Shown here piece by piece: positions 56,001-64,000 of a stretch of 64,000 bases of DNA. The first letter of the stretch is position 1. Each line of letters starts with the position of its first letter. A program made the position numbers and the translations under genes. Source of the stretch: Eumeta japonica (lineage: Eukaryota; Arthropoda; Insecta; Lepidoptera; Psychidae); NCBI GenBank assembly GCA_005406025.1, contig BGZK01000092.1:558001-622000 (forward strand), written 5' to 3'. The notes below the pieces were generated by a model. The model made no database searches and was not told the origin of the DNA. It saw only the letters and a program-made list of their open reading frames with translations.

Positions 56001-57040
56001 CACACTAGTTGAGCAGTTTTCTTAAATGTTCATCTATAATATAATTTAACAGGGGAAAACTGTCAATAAATCATAGCCCAAATACAGCTAAAGTATCATA
56101 ATTATAATATCACTGGTAATAACCTTACTTTTACTGCTTTTTATTGTGTTAATTTTGCAAAATGATGTTCACATTTATTTGAAAATTCTTGCTTTCCTTC
56201 AACTTATTTATTTTGCAATATACTGAGAGCCCAACTAAAGTTGCCCATTATTAAATATGTATGGGGATACATTTTAAATACTTACATAAAAGCTGTAATG
56301 TTATTCTTGTTCAATCTAACAGGCACAACATCAGCATATGTCTCATCAAGTGATAAAAGAACGTTTACAGCAGTTTGACCATTTTCAGTAACAGCCAGCA
56401 ACCGAGGCAGATCGCGGTAGCTATCAGGACCAGCAACTAATGAAATTACTTTATAATAACTTAACAATTACACACAACTCGTTTTGTAGAAATCTAAAAA
56501 TTACCTACCTATATCCACCGATTTTTCTTTCTCTATTAACTTTTCCTTTAATCTCTCAGCCATACATCCAAGTATTCCAATTTTGACAGGATAACCATTT
56601 TTAGACATAGCTCTCTGCCTTTTGAACCCACGTAAATGGTCAAGACGGTGCCATATTTTTATCTCGGCTCCTTCTCTTATGGCACAAGTCATAACTAAAA
56701 ATATATCTGCTTCATGTTCATTTTCTGTTTTTTCAAATCCTTCATTTTTCAAAATAGACCACACTATTTCTGTGTCATTTAAATTCATTTGACAACCATA
56801 TACATCAAAGAAAACTTTTCTTTTAGTATTAGTAACTTTACTTAACAGGTAAGGAATATGAGGTGGATCTAAATTTACAGGATTTGAGGACCCCACAATA
56901 AATTCTTTGAGACCAGGTCCATGTTTTATTTTTTGTTTGATCGATTTTAAATGATAATTGTCGCAGTAACATTGCGATTGTTTTAAAAAAGAATTATCTA
57001 CTATTGTTATAAAACGTCGGACAGATTTAGAGAGTAACAT
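52702..57040 (-). CDS. Cdk5rap1: CDK5RAP1, mitochondrial tRNA methylthiotransferase, whole spliced gene
   Basis: On the minus strand the coding sequence joins 57040-56509, 56436-56286, 55493-55148, 53814-53658, 53335-53208 and 53094-52702, giving 568 residues. Order of domains: a basic N-terminus like a mitochondrial presequence ([10 protein letters not shown]); the methylthiotransferase N-domain with Cys83 (YGCQMN), Cys119 ([10 protein letters not shown]) and Cys159 (GILGCMAE); the radical-SAM core with Cys234, Cys238 and Cys241 (CDNMCTYC); [10 protein letters not shown] and GFCGETEEE; and a C-terminal TRAM domain. Known family role: it inserts a methylthio group into i6A at position 37 of mitochondrial tRNAs, using two [4Fe-4S] clusters and SAM. 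Both cysteine triads are complete, so it should be active. Human CDK5RAP1 is slightly longer, at about 600 residues. Confidence 0.96.
53208..53335 (-). CDS. Cdk5rap1: CDK5RAP1 exon 5
   Basis: 128 bases from the acceptor tttttacag to the donor GTAATA. It codes [19 protein letters not shown] and ends [10 protein letters not shown], the end of the radical-SAM domain. Phase 1 in, phase 0 out. Confidence 0.92.
53658..53814 (-). CDS. Cdk5rap1: CDK5RAP1 exon 4
   Basis: 157 bases coding [20 protein letters not shown] followed by [19 protein letters not shown], in the core of the radical-SAM barrel. The acceptor is tggcag. The donor GTTTAT is weak, but the phase (0 in, 1 out) and the join to GVALSTD of exon 5 are exact, so the boundary is well supported. 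It was too short and interrupted to show as a long open frame. Confidence 0.9.
54105..54330 (-). repeat. Dispersed repeat with GATC/GGACC-rich body
   Basis: On the minus strand the right end reads gggtaaagccgtgggcggaa, resembling the gacgcaggcggaagctagt end at 45,173-45,192. The body is an imperfect repeat of gggatc/ggaacc-like words. It lies in CDK5RAP1 intron 3, next to the foldback element. Confidence 0.45.
54369..55015. mobile_element. Long inverted-repeat (foldback/MITE) element in CDK5RAP1 intron 3
   Basis: The left arm, about 54,369-54,536, is repeated in reverse complement at about 54,831-55,015. Shared pieces include attgtctttgagta, aagatccgaacttaa, ccgagctgataata and the block around gtctgtccagg. 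The right arm has about 20 extra bases. The spacer is about 295 bases. No coding capacity. No target duplication could be fixed. Confidence 0.8.
55148..55493 (-). CDS. Cdk5rap1: CDK5RAP1 exon 3 (radical-SAM cluster motif)
   Basis: 346 bases between the acceptor tttacag and the donor GTGAGT. It codes [20 protein letters not shown], the CxxxCxxC site for the SAM-binding cluster, then [13 protein letters not shown] and [18 protein letters not shown]. Phase 2 in, phase 0 out. Confidence 0.95.
56286..56436 (-). CDS. Cdk5rap1: CDK5RAP1 exon 2
   Basis: 151 bases from the acceptor cattag to the donor GTAAGT. The split codon makes Val178, then [15 protein letters not shown] and [12 protein letters not shown], hallmark phrases of the family linking the N-domain to the radical-SAM core. 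Phase 1 in, phase 2 out. Confidence 0.93.
56509..57040 (-). CDS. Cdk5rap1: CDK5RAP1 exon 1 (presequence and methylthiotransferase N-domain)
   Basis: It begins with ATG at 57040-57038 and ends after the first base of codon 178, at a GTAGGT donor. It carries the three cluster cysteines of the UPF0004 domain. The first 22 residues have Lys/Arg/Ser and only one acidic residue, in keeping with mitochondrial import. The sequence just upstream (57,041-57,130) has no longer in-frame start that I can support. Confidence 0.93.
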
Positions 57041-58049
57041 TCCTACTTTCTACTTAGTATAAAAACCTAGTTCCGGCATTCAGATAATAATCAGCTGTAA
57101 AATTCTTAAAGATCACAGTCTAATGTTTAATTAAATGAATTACAAAAGTTCTTTGAAAAATAACCTCAACAAATAATTGTCAAAAACTAATTATTCAAGA
57201 AAAAAAAGGTTCACGAACAAACATTATATTATACAAGATTCTATACCATAGAGCTTTAACTAGCGTATGCAAAGATAAATCTTAAAGGTAAAGGTGGATT
57301 CTAGAGAGAACTTTTAATCTATAGAAACTTGCAAATAATTTCACAAACACAAGTTTTAAATTTTAAATTGGGATCCATAATCAGCCTCAAATTACGAGCT
57401 TCCTAAGTAAATTGTACAGCCATATATTTCAAGCATAATGTAAGATTTTGAGGAATATATTTACAGGATTTCAAGATTCAAAATTAAAAAAAAAAGTGTG
57501 GCACTCAGTAAAGCTATTGCATAGTATTTTTTATCAACTTATGCAATTATTATTATTTATTTATGCAGTATTTTGTTTTCTTTGATATTAATTCAAGTTT
57601 TTCATCACTTTCTTCATTAATAAATGCACTTTGTTTATTCATATTTAAAACACTTTATACACAAATTTTACGCGTATAGCTATTTACCAGCAACTTCTAT
57701 TCACTGTTGTACATAGGTACACCTATGTATACATATGTACCTACATGTATGCTTACAGGGCACATGCAGGGAGTGTGGCATTATAAAGATATGATAGATA
57801 CCTATATACTTTCTCACAAACAACTGTTTACATGTTCGTCTGATTTCGGAGCAGCTCGTCTCGATCCGTGCGAGCTTCGTATAGTCGTACCATATTTAAA
57901 CACGTTAAGCGAACGTTCGGCCGAGCTTCATAGTAGTCGGAGTGGGGGGTGATAGGTTTTATTTTCGTTACGAAATTTCTTGATTCGGTCGCCGCACTCA
58001 AAGCCCGCGATAAAACTTAAAAAAACGTAATATTTTTACGATCTTTATA
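57041..58049. other. Region upstream of CDK5RAP1
   Basis: AT-rich, and it must contain the CDK5RAP1 promoter in its first few hundred bases; no TATA box or initiator stands out. A more GC-balanced part (57,830-58,010) has an 81-codon open frame without similarity that I know. Confidence 0.5.
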
Positions 58050-58180
58050 TTGCCTCAATCCGCTCGAATCAATATTCAATTCGTTGAATAGCAGTCGGTG
58101 GGTTGCATGCTACATATTAATGCATGTTGCAGGCAAGTATCTAATAATGGTTTTCCGCGAATCAACACCGTAGAATAACT
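58050..58180. repeat. Solo arm related to the 13-kb palindromic element
   Basis: aatcaatattcaattc, cagcagt-like wording, gggttgcatgctacat, taatgcatgtt and atggttttccgcgaatcaac match the right arm of the palindrome at 13,870-13,990, in the same orientation and with moderate divergence. There is no second arm nearby. Confidence 0.75.
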
Positions 58181-58305
58181 ATATTCAATAAATGACTAAA
58201 AAATAAGTCAAATTTAATTTTTTAAATACATTCCTTTTGGTAACTTTTTTATTTCAATAAATGGTAACTGAAACAGAAAACAACAAACATTGTTTGACGA
58301 GAATT

Positions 58306-58372
58306 CTATCCTCCCTTATCTCATTCAATAGCTGATTCTAGATAAGCTATTGAATGAGATAAGGGAGGATAG
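58306..58372. repeat. Perfect 28-bp-arm hairpin across the LINE stop codon
   Basis: ctatcctcccttatctcatt (first 20 of 28 bases) at 58,306-58,333 has its exact reverse complement at 58,345-58,372, with an 11-base loop. The right arm codes the last residues of the LINE, and the stop lies in the other arm. Confidence 0.9.
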
Positions 58373-58738
58373 GATTGATTTAGAGATATAGGATAGGAGA
58401 GTAGGAATGTTAGTTGGGAAAGGAACTCCAGAGTCTAGGAGAGAGTTTAGAAGATGGTGGCGATCACGCAAAGGACAGGAAAGAAAGATGCGGTTAAACC
58501 CCCGGTCATTCAGACCGCATTCGCAAACCAATGAGTCTCTGATGCGAAGTTTAGCTAGGTGCAATGGAGTAGAGCAGTGATCAAGTCTCATCCTGCAAAT
58601 GGTTGATGTAGTTGGTTTGTTAAATATGAGTTTAAAAAACCAGGGCTTAGGAGAGATGGAAAGTTGAATATGAGAATAATGAACCCCTTTAGACTTTTTG
58701 GAAATCAACCAGTGATGAGTCCACGAAGAAGCAGCCAT
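58325..58738 (-). pseudogene. LINE ORF2 C-terminal segment
   Basis: An open frame with TICRMRLDHCSTPLHLAKLR and CECGLNDRGFNRIFLSCPL, the Cys/His segment that follows RNase H in I-like elements. It ends in ISFNSLSRISY and TGA at 58,327-58,325, inside a perfect hairpin. Confidence 0.75.
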
Positions 58739-58739
58739 T

Positions 58740-59305
58740 TTTTAGACAGAGCAGCCAAATCATGGGAGTAATTAACGTAGGAGATTTTATCCTCACAGGA
58801 GATTGCGTTCTTCGCAACCAGGTCCACGTACTCGTTTCCTGCGATACCCGAACGGCCCGAAACCCAAGCCAATGCAATCTGTAAACCTCTTTCATGGCAT
58901 TCGTCGATTTGTTTTCATATTTCCATTATTAAGGGGTTGTGAGTTTTAGACTTAAAAGAGTTTGATTGGAGGGATTCAAGGGAACTAAGGGAATCAAACA
59001 GTATGAGCGTGCGGTGTAATTTTAATAGAAGGGCGTATTTAATAGCTTCTAAAATAGCATGACATTCGCCTCTAAATACCGAGCTTTCGGGGGCATCTGA
59101 CTTTCTGAACTATATTGTATTGGGAGTGGAATGTACCAACTCCGACGCATTCAACTTCAGAAAGCTTAGAAGCGTCAGTGTAGATGGTGTGCCACCCCAT
59201 CCAACCATTCTCTATTATGGAGCGGAAATGAAGATCAGCACTGGGGTCTTCCTTTGAAATACCGAAGTACAAAATAATTCTGGATTGCGAGGTTGTGGTT
59301 TTCAA
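58740..59305 (-). pseudogene. LINE RNase H domain, broken
   Basis: Seen in successive frames: HTIYTDASK (first Asp), GECHAILEAIKYALLLK (Glu), LILFDSLSSL (Asp) and WVSGRSGIAGNEYVDLVAK (last acidic pair). This is the full catalytic set of a retrotransposon RNase H, but it is spread over shifted frames. Confidence 0.75.
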
Positions 59306-60019
59306 CGAATAGGTAAAAGGGGTAATGTATTAATGGAATAGAAATTAGCCTCTACGGCTTGAAGTCTCTGGAAGCTAAGAACCAGGCATGGAATTTTTCT
59401 TGAACCACCATGTTGTCCGGGTTCAAAGAATTTATACAGTGTGGATAACAAATGAATTCAAGGGTGGTTTGAAAACCGCAATGATTTGAATAAAAAACGG
59501 TTAGTTAAAAACTTTCGGCGAAGAGGAAGAGAAGGATCTGCGCATTCAACTTGGAGTGTGTTGATAGGAGGGGATTTCAGACAACCCACGATTATCTGCA
59601 GAGCTCTAGCCTAGACTAGGTTCGATCTCTTCAAAGAAGTAGACTTGATTAGTTCTAACAAGAATGATCCATAGTCCAGGTGGCTACCAACAATCGAATT
59701 ATAGAAGAGTTTAATGAAATAGGGGTGGGCACCCCACCATATAGCAAATAGGCATCTTACGATGCTAATATTTTTTACAGTTACAGTGATCGGTTCCCGA
59801 TAATTTGGAGTCATAACATAATCCAAGAAACTTAATACACTTTTTATCCTGATGTCCCCAGTATAACAGGCATATCCGGCATCGTTATATGCCTTGATAA
59901 AACAACCAGGTTACTTTTAGAGGCGGAGAGCTATAATCCAAGAGAGTGAAAATGTAGCTGCAAAGCCTGCAAGGACTCAAACAGAACTGAGACAGAATTG
60001 AAGACGGAAGTCAGAAAAG

Positions 60020-60814
60020 TATAGAAATAGGTCATCAGCATATCGAAGAATTTTACAAGGCGGAAGTACACAGATTATGTAAAAGCGGGCTCATTATGGA
60101 TCATTGAGGAAGGCCCCTGCTCACCAGTCGTGAAGCTTTAACCTCACCACCGATACGGAGAAGAATTCTTCTCTCAGAAAGTAGATTAGAGATAAAGTTA
60201 CTAAGCCTCACTGGCATCTTCAGCTTTTGAAACTTGTTCCTGAGAATTGGAAGCTGTGCGTTATTATATGCGGAGGAGACATCAAGAAAATCTACTGTAA
60301 CAGACTTTCCCTGGTGGAAAAATACGCGAATATTTGAGGTAAATATGCTTAGGCTGTCTATAGTGTTTCTACCCTTTCTGAATCCAAACTGAGAATTGGC
60401 CAAGAGGCTGCGGCTATCGGCGATCCACTCCAATCGGTTCTTAACCAAGTGTTCAACAATCTTTGTCAAAACAGAAGACAGAGCAATCGGGCGATATACA
60501 GCAGGGTAGTCTGGATTCCCTTTGTTTTTAAATATTGGGATTATAGTCTGTGTTTTCCAGGTGATAGAAACGTTACCTGTAATCGTAACCCAAATAACTA
60601 TATCCAGATAGTAAGACAGAACCTGTTCAGAAGCGCTGATCAGGAAAGAGTAAGGGATGCTATCAATGCCAGAGGCTGAATTTTTCATTGATGAGAGAAC
60701 TAAATGCAACTCATATACCGAAAAGAGTGCGTCTAGGCTGCTTGTGAGAGAGAAAGAGTAAGAATAAGATTTTTCATTTAGCTTGGGAACAATTATGGGA
60801 GCAAGATTAATCAT
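60020..60814 (-). pseudogene. LINE reverse transcriptase domain, broken
   Basis: The frame from 60,814 carries SMKNSASGIDSIPYSFL, TQTIIPIFKNKGNP, YRPIALSSVLTKIVE, NSQFGFRKGRNTIDSL and FLDVSSAYNN, in the order of reverse-transcriptase blocks 1-4. RGLPQ follows and then a frame break. The catalytic RYADDL is at 60,046-60,029 in another frame. The thumb wording WWGAHP and SHLDYGSFL occurs near 59,700. Confidence 0.85.
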
Positions 60815-61375
60815 AAAGCGGGCTATCCATTTTAAAGTGTTCAGGCACGGAGAAACTGCCTCTCATTAGGTTCTTTTCACAAAGAACCGCGAAATTTACG
60901 AATTTATTTTCAAACTGGGTGAAAAGAGATATCAAGGGTAATATACTCACAGAAGCTGCGCCATCCTTCTAACTTCTTTCTAGCAAAGAAGCCGCCTGGT
61001 TTTGGCACGTATTTTAGAAAAGTTGATAAAGTTTTCTTGGGATATGTTTCGACAGCATAAGATTTTATCTCCTCTTCTCTCCTCAACAGCTCTTGTATAT
61101 TCTTGGTCCCACCACGTTGGGAACGGAATACCCACTATGGAATGTTTCTTTAGTGAAAATAAGTCGTCGGCCTCCGATAGCATGGCTTAGGACAGAACGC
61201 CGACACAGGAAGTGGGGTCTGAAGCAGAGAGTTTAGATAATTTATCAAATCTATAGTCGAGTTTATCTATGTAAGCATTCCTGTCAGCATCCTTTAATTT
61301 GTATTTTAATAGGGGAGTCATTTTTTTAGGAAAGGGGCGAGAAAAGAAAGTTTGATAATGGTCGGGAAATGGTCG

Positions 61376-62059
61376 CTACCACAAAAATCCTGTAGGACTT
61401 CCCAGGACAGGAGTGGTATTAGGAGAACAGAGTGATAAAATCAAATTACTGGGGCTCGAATGCGGTCTAGATCGATGCGTCGGGATGGCATTGTTCAGGA
61501 TGAAAAGATCGAGTTTATCCATTATGACGACCAAAGTCCTGACAGCGGAATCGATGCCACCACAACCCCAAAGGTTATGATGGCAGTTGAAGTCACTGAG
61601 CACAATATAAGGTCTCACAAGGATGGAGGGGATAACTTCTAACACATTTAAGATTAGGGGGGATGGTGACGCAATGTATAGGGACAGGAAGTTAGTACCC
61701 TCAACCTTCACGGCAACTGCCTAGAGGCCATCGCCATGGGCAGGAATACCAACCGGGGAAAAAAGAGTATGATTTCTGATGAACACAGCGACACTGCTGT
61801 GTCCAACAGATCTGTCGTTTCTGAGGCAGGCGAAACCAGACACTCTTAAGTGACTGCCCGGCCTTGACCATATCTCAAACACTGCAGCAACGGTGGGGGA
61901 GTATTTTTGTAGTAGGAAGATAAGGTCGGATTTGTCCCTCCTTACACTCTGGCTATTCCACTGAGCAGCTACTGTGTGGACAAAATTCAGTAAATAAATT
62001 AGAAAGTAATAAATTGCGCACGTTGGTCGGTAGGATGTTAGGGGAGAGAGAAGTTTCAA
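61376..62059 (-). pseudogene. LINE apurinic-type endonuclease domain, broken
   Basis: The first frame holds QWNSQSVRRDKSDLIFLLQK, GFACLRNDRSVGHSSVAVF and SPVGIPAHG. The second holds YIVLSDFNCHHNLWG, the conserved metal/active-site block (usually GDFNAHH), and LNNAIPTHRS. A frameshift near 61,715 separates them. The domain is the target-priming nuclease of APE-type LINEs. Confidence 0.8.
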
Positions 62060-62323
62060 TTAAGAAGACAAAAAACAATTATTAGGCTTTGTTGATAGTT
62101 ACTCTCAACATAGCTTGAGATTGAAAGAGCTAGTCAGGGACTAAGAGAAAATCCACTGAAAATAATCTCCTGATGGGAAGCTTTATTGTATCCTTTGTTA
62201 GGTCTAGGAGCTGACTGACGAGGCTTCAAAAAGATGTTTTTGAAGAAAAAAAGTTTTTCTATTAGAGGATGAAGAATTAGGACACTGCCACTTCTGAGCA
62301 CTAGGGTTAGAACGGAAGGAGGC

Positions 62324-62478
62324 CAGTCCTGGATTTGTCAATAGGCCGTGTAGGCCGCGGCCTAGGGGCGGCAGCGTCCTAGGGGCGGCACATTTCGGGA
62401 AATTATTATTTTAGAAAAATACATGGGGCGGCGGAAATAAAGTGACCTACACTCATAAAAAATATAAATCCGCCACTG
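62324..62478. mobile_element. 155-bp hAT-type MITE inserted in the LINE
   Basis: The ends cagtcctggatttgtc and aaatccgccactg are imperfect inverted repeats. The flanks are aaggaggc (62,316-62,323) and aaggagga (62,479-62,486), an 8-bp duplication with one change. The interior has ggggcggca-type wording like the subterminal parts of the large hAT element at 21 kb. Confidence 0.75.
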
Positions 62479-62574
62479 AAGGAGGAAGCAGTGTTTGCAT
62501 GTAATTTACCAATAGAGAGATATTTTTTTGAAGCCTCATAATAGGAAATAGATTATTTAACCATAGAAATCTTC

Positions 62575-62760
62575 TTACACTTCTATCTATCCGGTTTTGG
62601 GCAGAGTAGTAGCGGTATGTTGGCTTAAACAGTGAAGACAGGACAGTTCGTCCTCCCTCAAGGTGCAGGACTCGCCTATATGCATATTACCGTATTTAAA
62701 ACATGATGGAATAAAAGCCCTTGGGCCTTTGAGTATAAGAAGAGGGTTACGAAGGACAAA
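62575..62760 (-). pseudogene. LINE ORF1 remnant with two degenerate zinc knuckles
   Basis: The minus strand reads CFKYGNMHIGESC and, shortly after, CLHCLSQHTATTL, preceded by RNPLLILKGPRAF. These are C-x2-C-x3-H-x4-C-like knuckles, with Tyr in place of the second Cys of the first and Leu in place of the last Cys of the second. This is the gag-like nucleic-acid-binding end of ORF1. A stop follows near 62,590. Confidence 0.6.
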
Positions 62761-63929
62761 AATTAATTTGTAACGACCACCCTATTATATATACAATGAT
62801 GTGGTATTATGAATAGTCATTGAAGTTAAATGAGCGAGGCTTCGTTTTTACCAATATTTCGTGTATTATTTTCTTGTAAACGGAAATATTAAAATAAATA
62901 CTTATCAATTGCATCGGCAACCTGTTTACATAACTTGCAATAGTCTCCAATATTTTTTTTACATAGGGTATGATTAAAATATTACCTTATTAGTGTATCA
63001 ACAAAAAATTCAAGGTATTCATTTAATTTTTGCAATCCAATTTCATGAGAAGACATCTTAACATAAATACTTGTGTATATGAAATGTATTCACTTACTTG
63101 GGCAGTCGTATAATAATTTACGCGAACCAAGAGGATTCATTTTGTTTTTCAGATTTTACTCTATAACATACATTTCGATGGTTGCGTAGCAATGAATGCA
63201 TAATATTGTGATATTTTAAAATTTGTAATTTCTTTGTGTGTTTGACTATATAGCGAGAATGTAAAAAAGTATTTATTTTGACATTTATAAACGTATCTGA
63301 TAATAAATAGGTCATTTAAACAAAATACGAAAAGAAATCATTTGTGCAAATCAATTTCGCCCTGATGTACTTTTTGGACTTTTTTCTTTAATATGCAACT
63401 GATGTATATAATAATAAAGTCGACATGTACCATGGTTTTGTGTAATAATACAATATATTGCCACCGAAAAAGTTCTTTATATAGGAATATGTGAAAGAAT
63501 CTATTTAAGTTCTACTATTATATATAAACAATAATAGAAATTGTTTAAAAAATTAATTCATTTTATTTCAATTTAATCAATTAAAAATTAGAATAGTACA
63601 TACATTTAGTAGTTTTTTTTTGTGATCCTTCACTTTAAATTAGTTTAAGTGGTAGATAAAAAAAAAAGATGTAATGGTAACATACAGTTCTTGATGTTTG
63701 GTTTTTGCATCACTTTTGGATGGTTAGGTTTGACAATTTTGTCTTGCGTTTTTGGTACTATAATTCATTTTCATATCTCACTATTCACTTAAAATTTAAT
63801 TGATTCATATAGGATATTGTCTTAGTTGTTTTTCTGGAGGTTAAACCTTACATTTTGAAAAAAAAGGTTTGAAAAATTTAATGTGATTGAATATTATAAA
63901 TATCTCGAATTTATGATTAGCGGTTGAAA
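62761..63929. other. AT-rich intergenic stretch at the right end
   Basis: No supported gene or repeat. The 65-codon minus-strand frame at 63,118-63,315 has no recognisable feature. The last 200 bases may be a promoter for the possible exon at 63,930. Confidence 0.5.
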
Positions 63930-63957
63930 ATGAACGATCGAAACGACTACGATGGAG
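63930..63957 (+). CDS. Possible first coding exon of a further gene
   Basis: gaaaATGAACG opens a hydrophilic peptide, MNDRNDYDG, followed at once by the donor-like gtaatc at 63,958. The preceding 200 bases contain ggttaggtttgacaattttg, wording often seen near insect gene starts. The window ends 43 bases later, so nothing more can be tested. Confidence 0.25.
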
Positions 63958-64000
63958 GTAATCAAAATTTCATCCTAATATAAAATAAACAAATCAATGT

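Larger units (their letters stand above)
58255..62760 (-). mobile_element. Decayed RNase H-bearing non-LTR retrotransposon (I/Jockey-like)
   Basis: Read from high to low coordinates, the order is: an ORF1 tail with zinc-knuckle wording (about 62,700-62,580), endonuclease (62,059-61,376), reverse transcriptase (60,814-60,020), thumb (59,826-59,611), RNase H (59,305-58,740) and a Cys-containing C-terminus (58,738-58,325). Every part is split by frameshifts or stops, so it cannot move by itself. The 5' part of ORF1 is missing. The C-terminal RNase H places it among I-like clades; the exact clade is open. The 3' boundary is approximate. Confidence 0.85.

Noticed and set aside
60449..61642. Plus-strand open frames across the LINE
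   Set aside because: They are opposite-strand shadows. Endonuclease and reverse-transcriptase motifs read only on the minus strand.

Overview
The window looks like nuclear DNA of a moth or butterfly. It is AT-rich, has small spliced exons in long introns, and is littered with short transposon remnants. The lepidopteran assignment is an inference from a cecropia-type mariner relic and from repeat families that I recognise from moth and butterfly genomes. I could not run a search. Two conserved animal genes can be read in full, and they point at each other.

Gene 1 (+ strand, 14,301-49,260) is the orthologue of Diego/Diversin (ANKRD6), the ankyrin-repeat scaffold of planar cell polarity and Wnt signalling. 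Four coding exons, all joined in phase 0, give about 1,051 residues. Exons 1-3 and the start of exon 4 code for seven ankyrin repeats and are very GC-rich islands. The rest of the 2.76-kb last exon codes for a basic patch, a coiled coil and a long disordered tail in AT-rich codons. Intron 1 is 23.2 kb and acts as a transposon harbour. One repeat found in vertebrate ANKRD6 has no exon that I can find.

Gene 2 (- strand, 57,040-52,702) is CDK5RAP1, the mitochondrial tRNA methylthiotransferase (ms2i6A37). Six exons with phases 1, 2, 0, 1, 0 give 568 residues, with both cysteine triads intact. The two stop codons are about 3.4 kb apart in a tail-to-tail layout.

Mobile DNA includes the following. 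(a) A 4.9-kb hAT element (21,101-26,014) has matching ends, a perfect 8-bp target duplication and a broken ZMYM1-like transposase; two other repeats are nested in it. (b) A mariner relic lies at 9.7-10.6 kb. (c) A decayed RNase H-bearing LINE (- strand, about 58.2-62.8 kb) was hit by a 155-bp hAT-type MITE. (d) A LINE reverse-transcriptase tail lies near 2.4-2.7 kb. (e) Long inverted-repeat elements lie at 13.1-14.0, 37.8-38.4 and 54.4-55.0 kb. (f) Several MITEs and SINE-like copies are present, two of the MITEs with readable target duplications.

The first 14 kb holds no convincing protein gene, and no 5' non-coding exon of gene 1 could be fixed. The last kilobase may hold the first coding exon of a further gene (63,930-63,957). 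I found no CRISPR array, rRNA or functional tRNA. I see no clearly new system; the best leads are structural: long palindromes close to splice sites, a hairpin overlapping a LINE stop codon, and the composition break inside the dgo exon.
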